Part shown: positions 7,479-15,094 of the stretch, piece by piece
How the letters are laid out: every line of letters begins with the position of its first letter
Numbering within the stretch: the stretch's first letter is position 1
DNA from: Rikenellaceae bacterium
Lineage (GTDB): Bacteria > Bacteroidota > Bacteroidia > Bacteroidales > UBA932
Reading direction: 5' to 3'
Assembly (NCBI GenBank): GCA_900771335.1
Contig: CAAGNP010000038.1
Span: 1 to 24,090 of the forward strand
DNA: 24,090 bases
Program-made: the position numbers and the translations under genes
Notes under the pieces: generated by a model
Told to the model about the DNA's origin: nothing
Databases searched by the model: none
The model's input: only the letters and a program-made list of their open reading frames with translations

Positions 7479-9938
7479 ATGACTTTGAGACTACCAAAAG
7501 AGATTAATGAGATAGTAGGAATTTCCCGAGAAGAGGCGATGAGGACCGGCTGCTATGACATCACCCCGAACCACTTGATTCTGGGCATCATACGCCACAA
7601 GGACAACTCTGCATACGAGCTGCTTGTAAGGTTCAAAATAGACATTCTCATGCTAAAGGAGCAGCTCAACAGCCACCTCTCCCATGAAAATATAATCCCT
7701 TTCGAGGAGTCAGACAAAATATCATTTTCAGATCAGGTCCATGATGTACTCAAGGAGATGATCATCTCGGCTCGCGCCAACAAGATTTCGTCGCCAAATG
7801 CTGCACAGATGCTATTGGCACTGATCCGCTGCAACAACTCCCTCGCCGCCACAATCCTCAGGGAGCAAGGGATGACACCGGAGGCAATCATTGTCTCATT
7901 GGACTCTGTCCCAAAAGATCAGGCTCCAAAAGAGGGTGAGGAGGAAGAGGCACTTCCGAAGAAAAAAGCCAAAGCTTCAGCGCTCGAGAGCTACAGCTTC
8001 GATCTCACCAAAGCTGCAGAAGAGGGGAAACTTGATCCCGTAGTGGGGCGCGAAAAGGAGATAGAGCGCCTGGCGCAAATCCTCTGCCGCCGTAGAAAGA
8101 ACAACCCTATCCTTATCGGAGAGCCGGGTGTTGGAAAATCTGCGATAGTCGAAGGGCTTGCCATCAGAATTGCCCAAAAGAAGATATCAAGGGCTCTGCT
8201 CAACAAGAAAATCGTATCGCTTGACATCGGATCGATCGTCGCCGGGACCAAATTCCGCGGCCAGTTCGAAGAGAGGATCAAATCTATAATCAACGAACTG
8301 AAGGAGAAACCAAATATCATCCTATTCATCGATGAGATGCACACTTTGGTGGGTGCCGGTGGGGCAATAGGATCATTGGACGCAGCAAATCTGCTCAAAC
8401 CAGCCCTCTCACGTGGCGAGATCCAATGCATCGGAGCCACCACACTCGACGAATTCCGCGAGATAATAGAGAAGGACGGGGCACTTGAGAGACGTTTCCA
8501 GAAAGTGATGGTTGAGACCACCACATACGAACAGACCCTGGACATACTGCAAAACATCAAGGGTCGCTACGAAAAGCACCATCACGTACGCTATACAGAT
8601 GAAGCGCTGAAAGCTTGTATATCACTATCCACCAGATATATAACCGACAGATGTCTGCCGGATAAAGCAATTGATGCAATGGATGAAGCGGGCGCACGTG
8701 CCCACGTCAGAAACCTCAACATTCCCAAGAAGATAGAGGAACTTGAGAAGGCTTTGGAAGAGATCAAAATGGAGAAGAGGGAGGCCATCAGGGAGAGCGA
8801 TTTCCCAAAAGCTGGAGAGATCCATCTGACCGAGAAAATGGTAGAAAAAAGGTATGCTGCAGAGATGAAAAAGTGGAATGCAGCAGAGGCAAATACCGCC
8901 ATTGAGATCACTGCAGACGACATATCTTCTGTCATTTCACTCATGACCGGCATCCCCGTAAACCGCATCGCCATGTCCGAGAGCAACAAACTCCTCTCAA
9001 TGGGCGATACACTCAAGAAAAAAATCATCGGCCAAGATGAAGCCGTAGAGAAGATTGTAAGGGCGATCAGGCGCAACAGGGCCGGTCTCAAGAACCCGAA
9101 CAAACCTATCGGAACATTCCTCTTCCTCGGACCTACAGGTGTGGGTAAGACCCAGCTTGCCAAAGTTCTGGCCGAATTCATGTTTGACTCACAGGACAGC
9201 CTCATCAGGGTGGACATGTCAGAATATATGGAGAAGTTTGCTGTAAGCAGACTTATCGGAGCCCCTCCGGGGTATGTAGGGTACAAAGAGGGTGGACAAC
9301 TCAGCGAAAGGGTAAGGAGAAAACCTTACTCAGTGGTACTTCTTGACGAGATCGAGAAAGCACATCCGGACATTTTCAACCTTCTGCTGCAAGTACTTGA
9401 CGAAGGGCGCATGACAGACAGCAACGGACACCATATCGACTTCCGCAATACAGTTCTTATCCTGACATCAAATGTCGGAAGCCGCGAACTTAAAGAGTTC
9501 GGTAGCGGCATAGGCTATATCAGCCCTGTGGCAGCAGAGAAGGACAAAAAGAACAAATCGATAGTTGAAAAAGCGATAGACAAGACATTCAATCCCGAAT
9601 TTCTGAATCGTCTTGATGAGCAGATCTTCTTTAACGAACTGACAAAAGAGGATATCGAGAAGATTATCGACATCGAACTTGCCGACCTTCACACACGTGT
9701 GGCTGAAGCAGGGTACAAACTGGTTCTCAGGAAGGGGGCCAAGAGATTTATAGCAGATGTCGGATACGATCCACGCTATGGTGCAAGACCACTCAAGAGG
9801 GCCATACAGCGCTATGTGGAGGATGTGGTGGCAGAGGCTATTCTCTCAAACCGCTTCCCTATCGGCAGCACTATCACGATCTCTCTAAACAGGGCAAAGA
9901 ACGACACTACCGTTATTTTGCCTCAGAAAGATTCTTAA
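7479..9938 (+). CDS. clpC: ATP-dependent Clp protease ATP-binding subunit ClpC
   Basis: A Hsp100 unfoldase that feeds substrates to ClpP, here 819 residues. I start it at the ATG at 7479 (MTLRLPKEIN) rather than an in-frame TTG at 7467. Domains in order: Clp N-domain repeats (about 1-145), AAA1 with Walker A GEPGVGKSA (214-222) and Walker B ILFIDEMH, a coiled middle segment with a UVR-like stretch (about 400-455), AAA2 with Walker A GPTGVGKTQ (551-559) and Walker B VVLLDEIEKA, then the C-terminal D2 small domain. The ClpP-docking loop appears as IGY (678-680) rather than the usual IGF/VGF. A weak promoter (TTTA-N19-TAATTTAG, -7 at 7450-7457) precedes it. Its last 26 bp overlap the convergent small gene. 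Confidence 0.96.
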   Translation: MTLRLPKEINEIVGISREEAMRTGCYDITPNHLILGIIRHKDNSAYELLVRFKIDILMLKEQLNSHLSHENIIPFEESDKISFSDQVHDVLKEMIISARANKISSPNAAQMLLALIRCNNSLAATILREQGMTPEAIIVSLDSVPKDQAPKEGEEEEALPKKKAKASALESYSFDLTKAAEEGKLDPVVGREKEIERLAQILCRRRKNNPILIGEPGVGKSAIVEGLAIRIAQKKISRALLNKKIVSLDIGSIVAGTKFRGQFEERIKSIINELKEKPNIILFIDEMHTLVGAGGAIGSLDAANLLKPALSRGEIQCIGATTLDEFREIIEKDGALERRFQKVMVETTTYEQTLDILQNIKGRYEKHHHVRYTDEALKACISLSTRYITDRCLPDKAIDAMDEAGARAHVRNLNIPKKIEELEKALEEIKMEKREAIRESDFPKAGEIHLTEKMVEKRYAAEMKKWNAAEANTAIEITADDISSVISLMTGIPVNRIAMSESNKLLSMGDTLKKKIIGQDEAVEKIVRAIRRNRAGLKNPNKPIGTFLFLGPTGVGKTQLAKVLAEFMFDSQDSLIRVDMSEYMEKFAVSRLIGAPPGYVGYKEGGQLSERVRRKPYSVVLLDEIEKAHPDIFNLLLQVLDEGRMTDSNGHHIDFRNTVLILTSNVGSRELKEFGSGIGYISPVAAEKDKKNKSIVEKAIDKTFNPEFLNRLDEQIFFNELTKEDIEKIIDIELADLHTRVAEAGYKLVLRKGAKRFIADVGYDPRYGARPLKRAIQRYVEDVVAEAILSNRFPIGSTITISLNRAKNDTTVILPQKDS

Positions 9939-10434
9939 AGTCCTCCGCCTTGATCACGCCACCCATATAAAGGAGAACTTTAATCTCCTTATCCTCAATA
10001 ACAGTAATGAAGTCGGTGATAGCTTTTTCCTCTTCCTTCAGATTGATGAAAGTACGGGTATAAGGTTTCTCTGTTTCTGTGGAATCAGATGTATCCACCT
10101 CGGTAAATTTCGAGAAGTACTGGTCATAGTCTTCGTGAATAAAATTACACACTTGCGAATCCACTTCCGAATATTCTACCATAGTAATAATATTGACACC
10201 TCTCAAAAAACTTTTACCCATCTTCTTCCCCATTTGGGCCTTTACAATACCAAGTCCTTCACCCTTTACGAAAGTTTGGGCTTCGAAACCTTGTACATCT
10301 TTATATTTGGCCAAAAAAGACATTACAACATCTTTCCCATTCTTTTCCCCCTCTTCCCCAAATGCAGGGCTAACAAAAAGAGAGAGAGCCAGAAGTAGTG
10401 TTGCAAAGACTGAAAATCTCTTCATAACTTTCAT
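9913..10434 (-). CDS. Small exported protein, DUF4252-like
   Basis: A 173-residue protein with a clear signal peptide (MKVMKRFSVFATLLLALSLFVSPAFG|EE). The mature part has the order seen in DUF4252 proteins of Bacteroidota: an early FLAKYKDVQGFEAQTF segment, a central GVNIITMVEYSE strand, then a helix with DYDQYFSKF and a late strand EIKVLLYMGGVIKAEDF. DUF4252 proteins are envelope proteins of unknown function, so no role can be given. The start could equally be the ATG at 10425. It is the last gene of the five-gene minus-strand operon, 13 bp after the GNAT-like gene, and its last 26 bp lie inside the end of clpC on the other strand. The family call is from pattern memory. Confidence 0.75.
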   Translation of the reverse strand: MKVMKRFSVFATLLLALSLFVSPAFGEEGEKNGKDVVMSFLAKYKDVQGFEAQTFVKGEGLGIVKAQMGKKMGKSFLRGVNIITMVEYSEVDSQVCNFIHEDYDQYFSKFTEVDTSDSTETEKPYTRTFINLKEEEKAITDFITVIEDKEIKVLLYMGGVIKAEDFKNLSEAK

Positions 10435-10447
10435 ATTTACTTAATTA

Positions 10448-11248
10448 TCAAGGGCAAATATATAGAAATTTCTTACTGCCCCTATTATATATCTCATAAT
10501 AATCACTGCTGTCCGCATCGAGCAGAGAGTATTTTCGTACAGAATATCGCTGATACGACCTACTGTCCACCATATATTTCACAGGTGCCCTCTCCCCTAT
10601 CTGCACAAACCCAAGCTGCGTATAGGCACCACCTGTGGACCACTCATTGTCCGAATAGCTCATCACCTCTACAGGCATCCCCGCCTCCAGCCCCATTGCG
10701 GCAGCATCCTTGAGGAAAGCCTTTAAAAGCCTCCCCATCCCCCCTACCACACGGGTTCCGGGGACTGAAGCATACCGGACCCACTCAAATGAGAGATAGG
10801 TGCGGCCATCACCGCGAGGCATCGGCCTGGGCTTGGAAAAAGTGGCTGCCGCCACAATCTCCCCATCGCAGACCAAAGCATAGCGATGCTTGCATTGGGC
10901 ATTGCCGTAGGCGTGAAATTTATCCATAAATTCTGCCACCACAGGGGCAATGGCACTGCCAGCTATAATATTGCACTTCCGTGCAAAGATGCTGCGGAAA
11001 CACCCCATTCTGGACAAAATCCTCTCCCTCAGGAGATCTCCGCCGGAATACCAGCGGTCCTCATACAAATAGAGCCGGTCATTCGGCGCAGCAGCTCCTG
11101 CATCAGTGCCGGGATCCGGATGCTCTGCGCAATCCTTAGGGACAAGGAGAATCTCAAGATGGTGCTCGGGGAAAAGGAAACAATTCCCCTGCACGGCAAA
11201 CTCCACCCCATTGGACTCCAGGAACTCTTCAAATGACCGTCTGAACAT
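10448..11248 (-). CDS. GNAT-like protein related to phage 'homing endonuclease-like' (Hef/Mom-type) proteins
   Basis: A 266-residue soluble protein without signal peptide. Its motif order recalls a phage protein group annotated as putative or Hef-like homing endonucleases, whose C-terminal half resembles a GNAT acyltransferase: LYEDRW, ARKCNI, an acceptor-type strand EIVAAATFSKPR, then SFEWVRYASV, VVGGMGRLLKAFL, SYSDNEWSTGGAYTQLGF and a final Tyr/Arg-rich strand. The first 50 residues (FEEFLESNGVEFAV…LEILLVP) vaguely resemble the start of a Vsr-like nuclease, but I cannot see a complete nuclease centre. It starts 3 bp after the lipase-like gene, so it is cotranscribed with genes for envelope lipoproteins, an odd partner for a cytoplasmic protein. 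Function unknown; an acyltransferase role is possible. Confidence 0.6.
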   Translation of the reverse strand: MFRRSFEEFLESNGVEFAVQGNCFLFPEHHLEILLVPKDCAEHPDPGTDAGAAAPNDRLYLYEDRWYSGGDLLRERILSRMGCFRSIFARKCNIIAGSAIAPVVAEFMDKFHAYGNAQCKHRYALVCDGEIVAAATFSKPRPMPRGDGRTYLSFEWVRYASVPGTRVVGGMGRLLKAFLKDAAAMGLEAGMPVEVMSYSDNEWSTGGAYTQLGFVQIGERAPVKYMVDSRSYQRYSVRKYSLLDADSSDYYEIYNRGSKKFLYICP

Positions 11249-11251
11249 AAA

Positions 11252-12877
11252 TTAAAGCTCTCCTTTGATGGTTCTGCTGAATGGATAATCGTCCACTTTA
11301 CCATTCAATATAGCCTTGATACCCTGTCCGCAATGGAAAAGATAGAAATATTTTCCATAACTTACGTGTGTCTCGGTAGCCCCTTTATAAATGGCAGCTT
11401 TTACCATATCTGACCCTTCCCATGCTTTAAGACATTCTTGATAGTTATCAATTACTACCACCTCATCTTCCTCTGTATGGTAAAGGAAAATAGGATGTGC
11501 CGGTGTCCAGTCGCGATGCAGCACATTGTCCTCCAATGCCTGGATCAATGCCTTCGTAGCTTTATAATCTCCGGTAAGAAATTGCGGACGACCTCCCCAG
11601 TAAAAATACTCATGAGATTCACGTTCCAATACTTTGGTCATGGCAGCTCTTGCTGTTTTAATAAGACCGGGCTCCCACTTGTACATATCTTTTGTATCCT
11701 TTATATACTCATAGAAATTACTTGTACCTTTCTCCTTTCGCTCCATAAAGAATTTACCAGAATTATACCCCTCAACTTTTGCCGAATATCTCAGCAACGA
11801 ATCCTGTATCTCATCAGTATTCAATTGTTTATCCTCAATCATACCAATGATTCCTGTATCGGTAAATGATTTGGGAAGGAAGTCATCCAAGTCGTATTTT
11901 CCTTTCAGTCTAGGACTGGTCTTACACATTGAGTACATCATCATCGCTGCAGCTACAGGCATATAGACATACTCCATCTTTACATACTTTTTAAGTGTTG
12001 CAAGGGGGTCATATGGTCCTGAACCGCATACCGAACCGGCGAAATTGAAATCTGAAACCAGATTGTTCTTTTCAATATACCTGTGAACCGCCATTGATAC
12101 TGATCCACCCTGTGAATATCCTGTAGATACAGATCTCCACCCTTTTTCAAGTTTTCCGATTTTCTGGGTGTAATATGCAATACCAGCCCTTACACCATCA
12201 AGCACCTGACGTGCTGTGAGATCTTGTGAAAGATAAGGGTGAACTTCCCCGTGGGTCGCTCCATATCCCTGATAGTCGGGGATAATTACAAGGTTTTCGT
12301 ATGATGAGCCTATGCCGTTGCTTTTTGCACAGCAAGCAAGCATACCCACATCTGTCATAACTGAGTTCGCGTTATAATTGGATGGTCTCTCTGCATTGCT
12401 GGAGATGGTTACGTGACATCCGATGATAACATTGTTTGGGTCAGGGTTAGAAAAGATATTGTTGTATGGCCAGACCACAAGGGCTGAAAGGTCAGCCGGA
12501 TTGCCGTTGTGGTCGATGGATTTGTATCGGATAGTGGCATATTGGTACCCCAACAGGCCGTTTTTCCCCTTCTTACCATCGTATCCTTCTCCCCAGTTTG
12601 CACCTGACTGGTTGAGACACTCATCTGTATAATCTTCAGCTGCGTCCAATTGCTCCTGCAAATAGGCAAGAAGTCCCGGGTCCTCATCCGCATTGCCGGC
12701 AGTTGACTGCTGGATCATCAGTTCATAATGCTCCATCAGACCTATAGACTCTATAGTTCCTACCTGTTCAAAAGTGACCTCTTCTGTAAGGCCTGTAGGC
12801 TTGCTCGGGTTATTTTTGGTACACGATACTGCTGCCAAAAGACAAAAAATAAAAACAATAAAATTCCTTTTCATCAT
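11252..12877 (-). CDS. Secreted lipase-like alpha/beta hydrolase lipoprotein
   Basis: A 541-residue lipoprotein with lipobox AAVSC (lipidated Cys19). The fold is alpha/beta hydrolase. The nucleophile elbow is GYSQGG with Ser255, preceded by a strand LVIIPDYQGYGATHG; the probable acid is Asp471 in YHTEEDEVV and the probable base His504 in ATETHVSYG. The order and spacing, a long cap region between Ser and Asp, and the phrase 'DYQGYG' fit the secretory lipase (LIP) family. Substrate could be lipid or another ester. It starts 12 bp after the peptidase-fusion gene and ends 3 bp before the GNAT-like gene, so it is clearly operonic. The start may also be the next codon (12874), which makes no difference to the mature protein. 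Confidence 0.85.
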   Translation of the reverse strand: MMKRNFIVFIFCLLAAVSCTKNNPSKPTGLTEEVTFEQVGTIESIGLMEHYELMIQQSTAGNADEDPGLLAYLQEQLDAAEDYTDECLNQSGANWGEGYDGKKGKNGLLGYQYATIRYKSIDHNGNPADLSALVVWPYNNIFSNPDPNNVIIGCHVTISSNAERPSNYNANSVMTDVGMLACCAKSNGIGSSYENLVIIPDYQGYGATHGEVHPYLSQDLTARQVLDGVRAGIAYYTQKIGKLEKGWRSVSTGYSQGGSVSMAVHRYIEKNNLVSDFNFAGSVCGSGPYDPLATLKKYVKMEYVYMPVAAAMMMYSMCKTSPRLKGKYDLDDFLPKSFTDTGIIGMIEDKQLNTDEIQDSLLRYSAKVEGYNSGKFFMERKEKGTSNFYEYIKDTKDMYKWEPGLIKTARAAMTKVLERESHEYFYWGGRPQFLTGDYKATKALIQALEDNVLHRDWTPAHPIFLYHTEEDEVVVIDNYQECLKAWEGSDMVKAAIYKGATETHVSYGKYFYLFHCGQGIKAILNGKVDDYPFSRTIKGEL

Positions 12878-12889
12878 TTATAATCAAAA

Positions 12890-15094
12890 TTAATAATTGC
12901 CGAAATTGTAAAAATATGACCAAAGCATCTCATCCCCCAAATTGTAAAAGTTTTCAGTATTGAAAACCTGCACATGGGAAGCTAAAGTTGATGCATTCAG
13001 CTTTTTGAATGTATCCAGTAAGGAGATATAATTAAACTCTTCGTAGATCCTTATCAAATTGTAAGAAAACCTGTCACACATCCACACTCCAAGTTCACTA
13101 CTGAAATTGTCCGCATAGGATGATTCACTATCACTGGCAGCCGAAAAGCCCAGAACCAGCGGAACCCCTTCAATAGCGCAGACCACGCTACCCGAATAAC
13201 ACGGCTCCGCACAAATAAGCATACTCTTATATTTCTTATCATTATACAGTTTGCGCACTGTGGCTCCCAATTGTTGGTCAGTAAATTTTTCACCTTTCTC
13301 AAGCCAGCTGAAAGACTTCTCTGCCCCATGCCCCGTCCAGTAGAGCAGCACATTGTCAGTATCTGTGGATTCAAGGACAGTAGACAGGCGTCCGCTTTTA
13401 TTTCCCTGGAGAATATCCTCTATGTCTTTAGTGGTGAGGGTGTCCACCCTATAATCCAGTACAACATCCTGATACAGGTTTTCCCCATCAGGAGAGACCT
13501 TTATGACCCCCTGATGGGGATTCTTGGGATGGTATGCAATGTCGTCCCTCATAATGAGAATGATATCATCATCCGTATAACGGTTCTTCTTAAGTGTATT
13601 GTACACATATAGAATATCTGCCTGGTGACGGTAGTTATACCATCCTTCCGATCCGCAAATAAGTACCGCTTTATTCCCGTCCTGGAGGGAAGGGGTATAT
13701 TTTGAATCGGAATCATCTTCAAGATCTTCGAGCATTTTATACCAGTCCCATGCGAAAATATACGAAGAGTATTTTATCCCATCCTCATCTATGTAATCCA
13801 ACGCATGAGAGGCTCCATTGGAGACAACCCAATTGATATAGGAACTCTTAGCTAAATACGTATACGATTCCGGAGCAAACTTAAGACTGCCAATAGCACC
13901 TACCGGATTAACTTCAGGGAATTTCCCGTCTCTCAGAGGCTCGAGTATCATCTCCCCCAATGCTGCATAATCCCATATAGGGGTCCCTGTCTCCCAATAT
14001 AAAAACTGGTGCAACTTATCATCATCATCATCTCTTACCAAAGGCAAATCTGACAGTTGGGCCAGGGCCTTGTTCATAGAGATACCATTCTTTGAATAGT
14101 GATGACATGCGAACGATATCAGCGTAAGGAGGAATGAATCATATAACTGAGCCTCTATATTCATCGGCATCTCACCAAAACGGGTCTGGTATGCCATTTG
14201 GAATCCCGTAAAAGGTGTTGGATACATAGAGAATCCCTCTGCGCCCTCTGCAACAGCCCCAAGCTTCAAAAAGGGAGAATTCAAAACGGAGCCGGTGAAA
14301 TATATCTTCGGTGCACCCGGATAATTCTTGACCATCTCCAATACAACTCTTGCATCATCAGAATTTGACAACGCACAGATAACAGCCCCGGCATCACTTT
14401 CGCATATCCTAGCAAAACCACTCTTAAGATCCTGAGCATCAGAATACCGCACTTTATCCACTATGGCCAGATCCATTTCACCTGCATAGTGAGGCACCCA
14501 TTTGTCAAATGTGGCTCCGTATTCATTGTTCGGACAGATTAATGATATCTTATCTATACCTATTGTTCCAGCCTTTATAAGAATAATACGTGCCTGAATC
14601 ATATCTGAATCCGACAAAGACCACATAAAAGGATCTTTGACTGTAACACCGGCTGTACCAGAGGAATATCGGCGTAATATCTCCTCAGAAGAGGTCATCA
14701 CAAACATCGGGATCCCTTTTTTGTAAATTACTTTGGCCACAGTATTGACATTCGCATCCCTTAGAGGTCCGACCAAAGCCACTATATCGTCCCGGTAATA
14801 GAGATCATTGGCAAATTTATTGACATCCAATGTATTCTCATCAAACCACTCCAACTCAAGCTTTACCCCCACCGGGGATCCGAGATGGGCCTTGATGACA
14901 TTCTCCTCAAACATCTTGCTTATCCTGTCATAGCGCTCCTTGTCATTGTCAGGACCACTTAGAGGGAGGACTACTGCTACCTTTGCAGTTGTCCATTCCG
15001 ATGGCTCAGGCAACGATCCGGGTTTCAGGTGCCCTTTAGTGCATGAGGTGAACCATAGGGCAATAATCATTATGAACAAATATTTACCTCTCAT
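12890..15094 (-). CDS. Lipoprotein fusing a type-1 solute-binding domain to a legumain/GPI8-like C13 cysteine peptidase
   Basis: A 734-residue lipoprotein (…IMIIALWFTSC, Cys18). I start it at the ATG at 15094, which begins the signal peptide and overlaps the upstream gene's end by 11 bp; a longer frame exists but lacks sense. Residues about 36-430 form a branched-chain-amino-acid-type binding domain (AKVAVVLPLSG, DDIVALVGPLRD, ICPNNEYGATF, YFTGSVLN). Residues about 473-734 match family C13: VLICGSEGWYNYRHQAD, DDIAYHPKNPHQG, LYWTGHG with His589, CAEPCYSGS with Cys632, and SESSYA. Asn487 matches legumain Asn42. C13 enzymes cut after Asn/Asp (legumain) or perform GPI transamidation (GPI8). Here the legumain S1 acid Asp231 is replaced by Val670, as in GPI8. 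A sensor whose ligand controls proteolysis is my inference. Confidence 0.9.
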   Translation of the reverse strand: MRGKYLFIMIIALWFTSCTKGHLKPGSLPEPSEWTTAKVAVVLPLSGPDNDKERYDRISKMFEENVIKAHLGSPVGVKLELEWFDENTLDVNKFANDLYYRDDIVALVGPLRDANVNTVAKVIYKKGIPMFVMTSSEEILRRYSSGTAGVTVKDPFMWSLSDSDMIQARIILIKAGTIGIDKISLICPNNEYGATFDKWVPHYAGEMDLAIVDKVRYSDAQDLKSGFARICESDAGAVICALSNSDDARVVLEMVKNYPGAPKIYFTGSVLNSPFLKLGAVAEGAEGFSMYPTPFTGFQMAYQTRFGEMPMNIEAQLYDSFLLTLISFACHHYSKNGISMNKALAQLSDLPLVRDDDDDKLHQFLYWETGTPIWDYAALGEMILEPLRDGKFPEVNPVGAIGSLKFAPESYTYLAKSSYINWVVSNGASHALDYIDEDGIKYSSYIFAWDWYKMLEDLEDDSDSKYTPSLQDGNKAVLICGSEGWYNYRHQADILYVYNTLKKNRYTDDDIILIMRDDIAYHPKNPHQGVIKVSPDGENLYQDVVLDYRVDTLTTKDIEDILQGNKSGRLSTVLESTDTDNVLLYWTGHGAEKSFSWLEKGEKFTDQQLGATVRKLYNDKKYKSMLICAEPCYSGSVVCAIEGVPLVLGFSAASDSESSYADNFSSELGVWMCDRFSYNLIRIYEEFNYISLLDTFKKLNASTLASHVQVFNTENFYNLGDEMLWSYFYNFGNY

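Noticed and set aside
7991..9286. Two long open frames (189 and 231 codons) on the minus strand
   Set aside because: Both lie entirely antisense to clpC, whose Walker motifs are unambiguous, and their translations are Ser/Phe/Leu-rich shadows.
12890..15094. Caspase/metacaspase (C14) or clostripain/gingipain (C11/C25) assignment of the peptidase domain
   Set aside because: These clan CD families share the His-Gly and Cys motifs, but the stretch GWYNYRHQAD plus DDIAY and SSYA is specific to C13.
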